Shown: positions 1 to 5,948 of the stretch, in pieces
Numbering within the stretch: the first letter of the stretch is position 1
Layout: the number at the start of each line of letters is the position of its first letter
Source: Candidatus Woesearchaeota archaeon
GTDB taxonomy: Archaea; Nanobdellota; Nanobdellia; Woesearchaeales; JACRKL01
Reading direction: 5' to 3'
Length of the DNA: 8,345 nt
Assembly (NCBI GenBank): GCA_016219795.1
Contig: JACRKK010000045.1
Location: 1-8,345 of the forward strand
The notes under the pieces: generated by a model
The model's database searches: none
What the model was told of the DNA's origin: nothing
The model's input: only the letters and a program-made list of their open reading frames with translations
Position numbers and translations under genes: made by a program

Positions 1-85
1 ACATCCATGAAAAAGCACTTTAGTGTTCTATCCTGTTCCCATTATGTGATTCCAACGTGTGCATTTTCATGGAAAACGCAGGGTT

Positions 86-153
86 AAAGAAAATCGGCCC
101 GAGCGAAGCGAGAATGCCGCCGGTCTATTGACCGGCGGTGGCCGATTTTCTTT
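86..153 (+). terminator. Two-level inverted repeat, possible terminator or small structured RNA
   Basis: Bases 86-99 and 140-153 are perfect 14-bp reverse complements (AAAGAAAATCGGCC / GGCCGATTTTCTTT). Inside them, 117-125 and 130-138 form a perfect 9-bp GC-rich stem (CCGCCGGTC / GACCGGCGG) closed by a TATT loop. The left internal segment, 100-116, contains GCGAAGC, a sequence known to form a very stable mini-hairpin in DNA. The 3' arm ends in a T-rich run (147-155), so read rightward it resembles a terminator for whatever lies upstream of base 1. It sits just before the hppA TATA box and so probably outside the hppA transcript. A small structured RNA or a dispersed repeat are alternatives. 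Confidence 0.55.
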
Positions 154-168
154 TTACTAAACAGCAAA

Positions 169-180
169 ATATATAAATAA
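169..180 (+). promoter_or_regulatory. TATA box of hppA
   Basis: The AT-rich run ATATATAAATAA fits the archaeal box A consensus (TTTAWATA-like). Its centre is about 53 nt before the hppA ATG, which predicts a transcript start near 200 and a leader of about 27 nt. That leader contains the G-rich Shine-Dalgarno sequence at 214-220 (GGGGGGA), 7 nt before the start codon. Confidence 0.6.
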
Positions 181-227
181 TTGGCGTTCCTTTTCCGAGT
201 TATACATCTGAATGGGGGGAATTTACC

Positions 228-2228
228 ATGATAAATGTAAGTATGATTGCTATTGTTGTCAGTTTTGTTGCATTGCTCTATGCAGGCTATCTTTCAATGA
301 ATATCCTGCGCTTAAAGCCAGGTTCGGCAAAGATGCAGGAGATTTCCAATGCCATTAAAGAGGGTGCGATGGCCTACATGGCGCGCCAATACAAGACCAT
401 TGCTATCTTTGCAGCAGTTATTGCTGTTATCCTGGGCGTGCTTTTTGGCCTGCACGTTGCGTTGGGATTCCTGCTTGGAGCCGTTTTCTCAGGCATTTCC
501 GGCTATATTGGGATGAGCATTTCTGTGCGTGCAAACGTCCGGACTGCAGAGACTGCGCGCAAAGGTATCAAGGAAGCACTGGATGTTGCCTTTAAGGGCG
601 GCTCTGTAACAGGGATGGCAGTTGTTGGTCTTGCGCTTCTTGCCGTTAGCGTGTTCTATTCTTTCTATCCTGATCCCAAGATGCTTGTGGGACTTGGTTT
701 TGGAGCATCTCTTATCTCTCTTTTTGCAAGAGTGGGTGGTGGTATCTACACCAAAGCAGCAGATGTGGGTGCAGACCTTGTGGGAAAAGTGGAGGCAAAC
801 ATTCCTGAAGATGATCCCCGAAATCCCGCAACCATTGCTGATAATGTAGGGGACAATGTTGGAGATTGTGCAGGGATGGGTGCTGATCTTTATGAAACGT
901 ATGTGGTGACTTTGCTTGCAGCCATGTTGCTTGCGGTGATCCCATCAGTTTCCCAGACTTATGCCTATGCCGTGGAATATCCCCTGTTGCTCGGATGTGT
1001 TGCCATCATTGCATCCATTCTGGGAACGTTTTTTGTGCGGCTTGGGAGCTCAGAAAATATCATGGCTGCGCTCTATAAAGGCCTGATTGCTGCAGGTGTT
1101 TTTTCAGCTATCGGCTTTTATGCGGTAACGGTCTATACCGGCAACAGTATCAATCTATTCTATGCAACTATAGTAGGGCTTGTGATTACCCTGCTGATGA
1201 ATGTGATTACTGAATATTATACCAGCACTAAATATGGACCTGTTAAATCCATTGCTGCAGCTTCTGAGACGGGGGCAGGCACGAATCTCATCAAAGGCCT
1301 TGCTGTCGGCATGCAGTCAACGCTGTTCCCTGTACTTGTGATTTGCGCAGGTATTATTGCCGCCTACTATTTTGCAGGCATCTATGGTGTTGCGATTGCA
1401 GCAGTGGCCATGCTTTCGTTGACGGGCATTATTATTGCGCTCGATAGCTACGGGCCTATTACCGATAATGCAGGCGGTATTGCGGAGATGGCTGGTCTTG
1501 ACAAAAAGGTGCGGGACGTAACTGATGCGCTGGACGCTGTGGGTAATACCACCAAGGCAGTCACCAAAGGATATGCCATTGGTTCTGCAGCACTTGCAGC
1601 ACTTGCGTTGTTCGCTGCATTTAACGAGGAAATTGCCGGCTATCTGCAGCAGCCAGTGCAATTTTTGCTTACAGATCCGGCAGTGCTTGTCGGTCTGTTT
1701 ATAGGAAGCCTGCTTCCTTTTGTTTTCTCTTCTCTCTGTATGAACGCCGTAGGTAGTTCTGCAGAGAAAATTGTTATTGAAGTGAGAAGGCAATTTAAGG
1801 AAATCAAAGGAATTATGCAGGGCAAAGCAAAACCGGAGTATGGCAAGTGCGTTGACATTGTCACTAAAGCCGCGCTTAGGAACATGATTCTTCCTGCAGT
1901 ACTTGCCATTGCAAGCCCGCTTCTGGTTGGGCTCTTGCTTGGGGTCAAGGCATTGGGTGGATTGTTGATGGGGGTCATTCTCTCTGGTCTGATGATGGCA
2001 CTCTTCATGTCCAATGCAGGTGCTGCCTGGGACAACGCCAAGAAGCTCTTTGAGCAGGAAGGAAAGAAAGGGACTGATGGCCATAAGGCGGCAGTTGTTG
2101 GAGACACGGTAGGGGATCCTTTCAAGGATACTGCAGGTCCGGCACTGAACGCACTAATCAAGGTCATCAACACGTTTGCTATCGTATTTGTGCCCCTGTT
2201 CCTGGTATATGGAATAAGTCTTATTTAG
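228..2228 (+). CDS. hppA: Membrane-bound proton-translocating pyrophosphatase, K+-independent type
   Basis: Integral membrane enzyme of 666 residues that couples hydrolysis of pyrophosphate to proton pumping across the cytoplasmic membrane. The length fits the family (about 650-770). Visible signatures are [11 protein letters not shown] at residues 179-189, the acidic DNVGDNVGD substrate/Mg2+ motif at 205-213, and the C-terminal [11 protein letters not shown] at 625-635. Long hydrophobic segments run throughout, starting at residue 3. The family's K+-dependence signature reads GNTTKAVT, with Lys443 and Thr446 in the two diagnostic positions. In this family a Lys there marks K+-independent enzymes, which are proton pumps rather than sodium pumps. 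The ATG at 228 has a strong Shine-Dalgarno sequence and a TATA box upstream. The gene appears monocistronic, because IF-5A has its own TATA box just after the stop. Confidence 0.97.
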   Translation: MINVSMIAIVVSFVALLYAGYLSMNILRLKPGSAKMQEISNAIKEGAMAYMARQYKTIAIFAAVIAVILGVLFGLHVALGFLLGAVFSGISGYIGMSISVRANVRTAETARKGIKEALDVAFKGGSVTGMAVVGLALLAVSVFYSFYPDPKMLVGLGFGASLISLFARVGGGIYTKAADVGADLVGKVEANIPEDDPRNPATIADNVGDNVGDCAGMGADLYETYVVTLLAAMLLAVIPSVSQTYAYAVEYPLLLGCVAIIASILGTFFVRLGSSENIMAALYKGLIAAGVFSAIGFYAVTVYTGNSINLFYATIVGLVITLLMNVITEYYTSTKYGPVKSIAAASETGAGTNLIKGLAVGMQSTLFPVLVICAGIIAAYYFAGIYGVAIAAVAMLSLTGIIIALDSYGPITDNAGGIAEMAGLDKKVRDVTDALDAVGNTTKAVTKGYAIGSAALAALALFAAFNEEIAGYLQQPVQFLLTDPAVLVGLFIGSLLPFVFSSLCMNAVGSSAEKIVIEVRRQFKEIKGIMQGKAKPEYGKCVDIVTKAALRNMILPAVLAIASPLLVGLLLGVKALGGLLMGVILSGLMMALFMSNAGAAWDNAKKLFEQEGKKGTDGHKAAVVGDTVGDPFKDTAGPALNALIKVINTFAIVFVPLFLVYGISLI

Positions 2229-2232
2229 AAAC

Positions 2233-2241
2233 TTTTAAATA
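2233..2241 (+). promoter_or_regulatory. TATA box of the IF-5A operon
   Basis: TTTTAAATA begins 5 nt after the hppA stop and is about 55 nt before the IF-5A ATG. This predicts a transcript start near 2263 and a leader of about 28 nt carrying the Shine-Dalgarno sequence GGAGGG (2280-2285), 6 nt before the ATG. I see no obvious hppA terminator between the hppA stop and this promoter, so some read-through is possible. Confidence 0.6.
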
Positions 2242-2291
2242 GGACTTCCTAACTCACCCTGTTAAAGGTAGTATTATACGGAGGGAAATTT

Positions 2292-2687
2292 ATGTCCACT
2301 AAACAGGTTAGCGTCGGTTCATTGCAGAAAGGTAGCTTCGTTATTATTGATGGAGTCGCCTGTAAGACCGTTGATACTCAGACGTCAAAACCAGGCAAAC
2401 ACGGCCACGCCAAAGTGAGGCTGACTGCCGTTGGCCTTTTGGACGACAAGAAGCGTATTGTTGTCATGCCAGGTCACGACAACATTGATTCACCTCTCGT
2501 TGAGAAAAAAAACGCTCAGGTTCTTTCTATCCATGGAGATGTTGCCAATGTCATGGACGCGGAAAGCTATGAGACTTTTGATCTTAAGATTCCAGAAGAA
2601 CTCAAGGAGACCTGCAAGGAAGGGTCTCAGGTGCTGTATTGGATAATTCTGGCAGATAAAGTGATGAAACAGGTACGGAGTGAATAA
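2292..2687 (+). CDS. eif5A: Translation initiation factor IF-5A (hypusine-containing)
   Basis: Archaeal homologue of eIF5A, 131 residues, the usual archaeal size. In this family the factor binds the ribosomal E site and relieves stalling during peptide-bond formation. The N-terminal SH3-like domain carries the modification loop TSKPGKHGHAK. Lys36, within GKHG, is the residue expected to become hypusine or deoxyhypusine. The C-terminal half (from about residue 70) is the OB-fold domain. The start is set by the Shine-Dalgarno sequence GGAGGG 6 nt upstream. It is the first gene of a tight cluster: the L40e ATG follows the stop after 2 nt. Joining IF-5A to a ribosomal protein gene fits growth-linked expression. 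Deoxyhypusine synthase is not in this window. Confidence 0.97.
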   Translation: MSTKQVSVGSLQKGSFVIIDGVACKTVDTQTSKPGKHGHAKVRLTAVGLLDDKKRIVVMPGHDNIDSPLVEKKNAQVLSIHGDVANVMDAESYETFDLKIPEELKETCKEGSQVLYWIILADKVMKQVRSE

Positions 2688-2689
2688 CT

Positions 2690-2851
2690 ATGACTAAAAT
2701 CCCAGAAGCAGAAGCACGCTTGTTCCGGAACAAATTTGTTTGCAGGAACTGCAAGACGACGGTTCGGGCACCGAACCTCAAAGTGCTTGCAGGCAAGATT
2801 AAGTGTCCCAAATGCAACGGCAAAGTGCTTCGACCTGTTCGAAAGAAATAA
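2690..2851 (+). CDS. rpl40e: Large ribosomal subunit protein eL40 (L40e)
   Basis: A 53-residue basic protein. It opens with the PEAEARLF segment typical of archaeal L40e and continues with a zinc ribbon of four cysteines in two pairs, C18-x2-C21 and C39-x2-C42, followed by the basic tail LRPVRKK. L40e is a zinc-binding protein of the large subunit near the factor-binding region. The ATG lies 2 nt after the IF-5A stop. A Shine-Dalgarno sequence GGAGTGA (2677-2683) overlaps the IF-5A 3' end, which implies cotranscription and probably coupled translation. The spacing between the cysteine pairs (17 residues) is longer than I recall for textbook archaeal L40e, which may be a lineage feature. The gene is short enough to be missed by length cut-offs. 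Confidence 0.9.
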   Translation: MTKIPEAEARLFRNKFVCRNCKTTVRAPNLKVLAGKIKCPKCNGKVLRPVRKK

Positions 2852-2856
2852 ATAGG

Positions 2857-4074
2857 ATGAGCTTTTTTACTTTTTTCATGTCGCTTACGTCATGGATGGA
2901 TTTTCAGGTTGTTAGTGCTATTGTATTTGCAGTGGTACTAGGCTTGCTTTGCATTATCTATCGCAAACGGTTGTCAGTGCAGGGTGCTTTTCCTTTTTTC
3001 TATCTTATTATGTACCGAACGAAGGTAGGCATATCCTGGATGGACAGGGTTGCCAAAAAATACCGCCCACTGGTTGTCTTATTTGGATATATTGCCGTAG
3101 GCATTGGATTTGTGGGGATGGGTCTTGTCTTTTTTACGCTAATCCAGATGCTGGTCCAGGCAGCTACGAAGCCTGCTGTTGTAGAGTCGGGCATTTCGTT
3201 TGTGTTGCCGTTTATGAGCGTGCCGGGGATTGGTTATTTGACGTTCTGGAACTGGATTCTGGCCATCCTTATCCTTGCAGTGGTGCATGAGGCTGCGCAC
3301 GGCATTGTGGCGCGGGCCTATGGCATGCAGGTGAAGTCAACAGGTCTTGCTATTTTTGCCATTGTTGCGCCATTCATCCCTGCAGCGTTTGTAGAGCCGG
3401 ATGAGAAGAAGCTGCAGAAGGAGAAGGATATTGTGCAGTACAGCCTTTTTGCAGCAGGGCCCGTGGCCAATCTTGCGCTTGCGCTTGTGGTCTTTCTCCT
3501 GCTTTCATTTGTGTTGGTACCTTTGGGGGAAAGCATGAGCACCCCTGCTGGTGTTACCATGGATGTCATCAATGAAAGTTATCCCTCTTATGCTGCAGGC
3601 ATGGGCAATGGAACGCTCATCAGTTTCGTGGATGGTGTAGAGGTGAAGCATGGGGATGCCTTCATTGCAGCGTTGACCTCTTTAAGGGCCGGTGAGAACG
3701 TGAGTATTGGCAATGAGAATACGACCTATACGCTGACCGCCATTGCGTCTCCAGATGGCAAGCGGGGTATGATTGGTGTGACGAATTTCCGTGATTATAG
3801 GGTTGTTAAGCCAGGATTTGGGGTTTGGTATGGTGGATATGAGGCATTACGGGAATCCTTGCGATGGTTATGGATACTGAATCTTTTGGTTGGTTTTGCC
3901 AACTTTATGCCGCTATGGATTGTGGATGGAGGTCGGATGCTCCAGACTGCACTGCGTAGTGTTATAGCGGATCAGAAGAAGGCCGATCGGGTTTGGCATA
4001 TGGTGGGCACGGCGACCCTTGCCCTGATAGTTCTTGGACTAGTTATCCAATATGCCGGGAATCCGTTTATCTAA
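2857..4074 (+). CDS. Site-2-type intramembrane metalloprotease (M50) with PDZ domain
   Basis: A polytopic membrane zinc protease of 405 residues, family M50 (S2P/RseP-like), which cleaves transmembrane segments of substrates within the bilayer. The zinc motif HEAAH is at residues 144-148, at the end of a hydrophobic helix. The third metal ligand lies in N349-F-M-P-L-W-I-V-D357-G-G, matching the family NxxPxxxxDGG pattern. A PDZ-like domain lies between them at about residues 228-310. Other hydrophobic segments are near the N-terminus, around 70-100, at 155-180, at 195-220 and at the C-terminus. I chose the ATG at 2857 rather than the upstream in-frame ATG at 2803, because 2803 lies inside L40e and would add a polar extension. 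The start is 5 nt after the L40e stop with only a weak AGG upstream, so translation may depend on coupling. The substrate is unknown. Confidence 0.92.
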   Translation: MSFFTFFMSLTSWMDFQVVSAIVFAVVLGLLCIIYRKRLSVQGAFPFFYLIMYRTKVGISWMDRVAKKYRPLVVLFGYIAVGIGFVGMGLVFFTLIQMLVQAATKPAVVESGISFVLPFMSVPGIGYLTFWNWILAILILAVVHEAAHGIVARAYGMQVKSTGLAIFAIVAPFIPAAFVEPDEKKLQKEKDIVQYSLFAAGPVANLALALVVFLLLSFVLVPLGESMSTPAGVTMDVINESYPSYAAGMGNGTLISFVDGVEVKHGDAFIAALTSLRAGENVSIGNENTTYTLTAIASPDGKRGMIGVTNFRDYRVVKPGFGVWYGGYEALRESLRWLWILNLLVGFANFMPLWIVDGGRMLQTALRSVIADQKKADRVWHMVGTATLALIVLGLVIQYAGNPFI

Positions 4075-4235
4075 AAGAAACCCAGGAGTAAGCTGTCAGA
4101 TTCTTTCTGGAAGCTTTTGAGCGTAGGTGGTATATCTCTTAGTGTGGTGGCAAGCACTGCTGCCTGCATATCTGAGAAGTCATAGAGTCTGGTATTATTC
4201 TTGATGGTGTTGTAGGATATGGTTTTGCGTCTCAA
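4071..4235 (-). CDS. Small hypothetical protein with TTG start
   Basis: A 54-residue open frame, not recognised. It begins MRRKTISYNTIK when TTG is read as Met, continues through a probable helix around DMQAAVLATTLRDI (residues 22-35), and ends KESDSLLLGFF. The first 16 residues are basic, there is no cysteine, and no transmembrane segment is evident. Support for translation is contextual. A strong Shine-Dalgarno sequence GAGGTGA lies just upstream of the TTG (4240-4246 on the complement), a TATA box is at the right distance, and a palindromic operator-like site lies between them. No in-frame ATG exists upstream before a stop codon. The stop codon (4071-4073) overlaps the protease stop (4072-4074) on the other strand. 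It could encode a small regulator, but the sequence shows no clear DNA-binding fold. Confidence 0.5.
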   Translation of the reverse strand: MRRKTISYNTIKNNTRLYDFSDMQAAVLATTLRDIPPTLKSFQKESDSLLLGFF

Positions 4236-4266
4236 AGGGTCACCTCTAAATAGTCCGGTTAAAAGT

Positions 4267-4284
4267 ATATTAGTATACTAATAT
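4267..4284. promoter_or_regulatory. Perfect 18-bp palindrome, probable operator
   Basis: ATATTAGTATACTAATAT reads the same on both strands. It overlaps the downstream edge of the TATA box (4282-4289, minus strand) and ends near the predicted transcript start of the small gene at 4071-4235. In archaea this is a typical place for repressor binding. A related site is found at 4968-4983. Confidence 0.5.
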
Positions 4285-4289
4285 TTAAA
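4282..4289 (-). promoter_or_regulatory. TATA box of the small gene at 4071-4235
   Basis: Read on the minus strand this is TTTAAATA, a near-ideal archaeal box A. Its centre is about 50 nt before the TTG, predicting a transcript start near 4260 and a leader of about 25 nt that carries GAGGTGA. It lies between the phosphoesterase stop (4324) and the small gene, so the small gene can be expressed independently. Confidence 0.55.
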
Positions 4290-4323
4290 TCTTTGTTTTT
4301 TGGGTTAAGTAAGGCCTCAGAAC

Positions 4324-4920
4324 TTATATCTGCACGATAACCCCCTGTGGGCCTGGGTTGATAATAGTGGTTTTGCCTATCTGGTCCTTTATTCCTGCGT
4401 TTTCATGGAAATGACCACAGAAACAATAGTGGGGCTGTGTTTGCTTAATGAACGCTGCGAATGATTTGTTGCCGCAATGTTCATCTAATATGGCATCTAC
4501 TCTGGTTTTATAGGGTGGTGCATGCGTCACCAAGATAAGAATGTCGTCTTTTCTTATTGATTTTCTCCAGGCACTCTCAAAAAGATGGATGTCTGGATCT
4601 CTCTGAGAAAAGCCGCCACCGCCACAGCCGAGGAACAGAACGTTTTGCATCCTATGGGCTTTACCGTGAATGAAATGAAGGTTCTCAAAGAGGCTGCAGC
4701 CTTTTCTTGTGGCCAAAGCTGTTTCATGGTTTCCATGCACCAGAAGGATGGGGATATTAAGATGGTTAAGAGTGAAGAGGATGTGTTCCATATCCTGTTC
4801 AAAGACCGTAAAATCACCGGCGCAGATAATGATATCCGGCTTTTCTTTGCGCACTTTGGAGAGCAGCTTCTCCATTGCTTTCTTGCTGCCGTGAAGATCC
4901 ACAAACGCCAGTAGTTTCAT
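4324..4920 (-). CDS. Calcineurin-like metallophosphoesterase
   Basis: Soluble two-metal phosphoesterase of 198 residues. All motifs of the superfamily are present in order: D8-L-H10, the GDF block with D36, G-N64-H65-E, H133 in THAPPY, and G-H170-F-H172. These bind the dinuclear metal centre. The natural substrate (nucleotide, phosphodiester or phosphoprotein) cannot be read from the motifs. The length and the simple core without inserts resemble the small single-domain archaeal members (Icc/YfcE-like). The ATG at 4920 starts directly at the first beta strand (MKLLAFVDLHG). A TATA-like element about 26 nt upstream suggests a leaderless transcript, since no convincing Shine-Dalgarno sequence is seen. 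It is divergent from the endonuclease IV-like gene, 74 nt away. Confidence 0.92.
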   Translation of the reverse strand: MKLLAFVDLHGSKKAMEKLLSKVRKEKPDIIICAGDFTVFEQDMEHILFTLNHLNIPILLVHGNHETALATRKGCSLFENLHFIHGKAHRMQNVLFLGCGGGGFSQRDPDIHLFESAWRKSIRKDDILILVTHAPPYKTRVDAILDEHCGNKSFAAFIKQTQPHYCFCGHFHENAGIKDQIGKTTIINPGPQGVIVQI

Positions 4921-4942
4921 GTCAGCTCAGGTGTTGATGTCC

Positions 4943-4950
4943 TATAAAAA
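4943..4950 (-). promoter_or_regulatory. TATA box of the phosphoesterase gene
   Basis: On the minus strand this reads TTTTTATA, centred about 26 nt before the ATG at 4920. That spacing puts the transcript start at or next to the start codon, so the mRNA is probably leaderless. Confidence 0.5.
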
Positions 4951-4961
4951 GGTTGACAATA

Positions 4962-4971
4962 ATATTTATTA
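4962..4971 (+). promoter_or_regulatory. TATA box of the endonuclease IV-like gene
   Basis: ATATTTATTA is centred about 28 nt before the ATG at 4995, which places the transcript start at or just before the start codon. A GGTG at 4984-4987 could serve as a weak Shine-Dalgarno sequence if transcription begins earlier. Confidence 0.45.
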
Positions 4972-4983
4972 AGTATACCTAAT
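4968..4983. promoter_or_regulatory. Near-perfect 16-bp palindrome, possible operator
   Basis: ATTAAGTATACCTAAT is palindromic except for one mismatched pair (positions 5 and 12). It shares the GTATAC core and the ATTA/TAAT outer arms with the perfect palindrome at 4267-4284, with one extra base in each half. It overlaps the end of the TATA box of the gene starting at 4995 and covers the expected region just before the transcript start. Confidence 0.35.
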
Positions 4984-4994
4984 GGTGTGATAGC

Positions 4995-5825
4995 ATGAAC
5001 AAACTCCTCTTCGGCACCGCAGGCATCCCGTTAAGCACCAAGAAATCAGGTACGGTTGAAGGCATCAAAAGAGTCAGAGAACTGGGCCTTGACTGTCAGG
5101 AGATGGAATTTGTGCATGGAGTCAAGATGGGCGCAGAGCTTGCAGCCCAGGTCAAAAAAACTGCGCAGGACGAAAATGTTGTCTTGACCGCCCACGGCCC
5201 GTACTACATCAACTTGAATTCTGCAGAAAAGGAGAAGCAAGGTGCAAGCATCACCCGCATTTTGGATACGGCCCGCGTCGCCAACCTGTGTGGCGGCTAC
5301 AGCATCACCTTCCATCCTGCATTCTACCAGGGCGCATCCTCTGAGAAGGTCTATCCTGTGGTTAAAGATGCGCTCAAGACTATTATCAAAACCCTCAACG
5401 ACGAAGGCAACAAGATATGGGTGCGGCCTGAGACCACAGGCAAACCAACCCAGTTTGGGACGGTTGAGGAAATCCTGAAATTAAGCCAGGAGATAGAGCA
5501 GATCATGCCCTGCATCGATTTTTCTCATCTGCATGCCAGAACCAACGGCAAGTGGAACACCAAAGATGAATTTGATACTGTGCTTTCCCACGTGGAGAAA
5601 ACGCTTGGAACAGATGGCCTGCAGAACATGCACATCCATATTTCAGGCATCGCCTACGGCGAGAAAGGAGAGAAACATCATCTGCTCTTGGATGAATCTG
5701 ATTTAAAATACAAAGACCTGATGCAGGCATTTCATGACTTCAAAATCAAGGGTGTTGTCGTCTGCGAAAGCCCCAACATTGAAGGGGATGCGCTCCTCTT
5801 ACAGAAGACGTATGGCTCTTGCTGA
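4995..5825 (+). CDS. nfo: Endonuclease IV-like TIM-barrel protein (AP endonuclease family 2)
   Basis: A 276-residue protein close in length to E. coli Nfo (about 280). The family incises DNA at abasic sites using three metal ions, normally Zn. Candidate ligands line up in order: H67 (AHGPYYINLNS), H107 (FHPAF), E146 (RPETTGK), D175 and H178 (CIDFSHLHAR), H215 (MHIHISG), H228/H229 (GEKGEKHH) and E258 (VVCESP). These correspond to E. coli H69, H109, E145, D179, H182, H216, H231 and E261. The counterpart of D229 (the DRH motif) is not clear here; E226 or K227 falls there. The RPETTGK and GIAYGEKGEKHH forms resemble the archaeal branch of the family. The substrate could be abasic DNA or, less likely, a sugar, since sugar isomerases share the fold. 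It appears monocistronic. Confidence 0.85.
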   Translation: MNKLLFGTAGIPLSTKKSGTVEGIKRVRELGLDCQEMEFVHGVKMGAELAAQVKKTAQDENVVLTAHGPYYINLNSAEKEKQGASITRILDTARVANLCGGYSITFHPAFYQGASSEKVYPVVKDALKTIIKTLNDEGNKIWVRPETTGKPTQFGTVEEILKLSQEIEQIMPCIDFSHLHARTNGKWNTKDEFDTVLSHVEKTLGTDGLQNMHIHISGIAYGEKGEKHHLLLDESDLKYKDLMQAFHDFKIKGVVVCESPNIEGDALLLQKTYGSC

Positions 5826-5842
5826 TAATTATTACCACTCCT

Positions 5843-5853
5843 TTTATATCCCT
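5843..5853 (+). promoter_or_regulatory. Upstream TATA-like element (first of a repeated pair)
   Basis: TTTATATCCCT occurs here and again, identically, at 5895-5905, 52 nt downstream. If functional it would start a transcript near 5873, either a longer-leader mRNA of the gene at 5949 or a short separate RNA. Confidence 0.3.
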
Positions 5854-5894
5854 TTCAATAATTTACAAAGAAAAGCGTAGTCTCTCTCGTAATC

Positions 5895-5905
5895 TTTATA
5901 TCCCT
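5895..5905 (+). promoter_or_regulatory. TATA box of the gene at 5949
   Basis: TTTATATCCCT contains a good box A (TTTATAT) centred about 51 nt before the ATG. This predicts a transcript start near 5924 and a leader of about 25 nt containing the Shine-Dalgarno sequence GGTGA at 5940-5944. It is the second copy of an 11-nt direct repeat. Confidence 0.5.
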
Positions 5906-5948
5906 CATCGTCTTCTCAGAGGAAAAGTATCCCTCTAACGGTGAAAAC

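Noticed and set aside
1..87. Open frame from the left edge (frame 1) ending TAA at 85-87, possible C-terminus of an upstream gene
   Set aside because: Only 28 codons are visible, the composition is not distinctive and no family can be seen. The following hairpin fits an upstream gene end, but this is not enough to call it.
76..129. Short open frame through the 86-153 hairpin, from an ATG near 70
   Set aside because: About 20 codons, created by the inverted repeat. It has no Shine-Dalgarno sequence and stops in the inner loop.
1317..2173. Long minus-strand open frames (255 and 177 codons) inside hppA
   Set aside because: They are antisense to a gene with full family signatures, have odd composition and lack their own start signals, so they are shadows of biased codon use.
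2803..2856. Upstream in-frame ATG for the M50 protease
   Set aside because: It lies within the L40e coding region and would add 18 polar residues before the natural hydrophobic N-terminus. The ATG at 2857 fits better.
4585..4914. 109-codon plus-strand frame antisense to the phosphoesterase
   Set aside because: The minus strand carries every calcineurin-like motif, and the plus-strand product shows no recognisable features.
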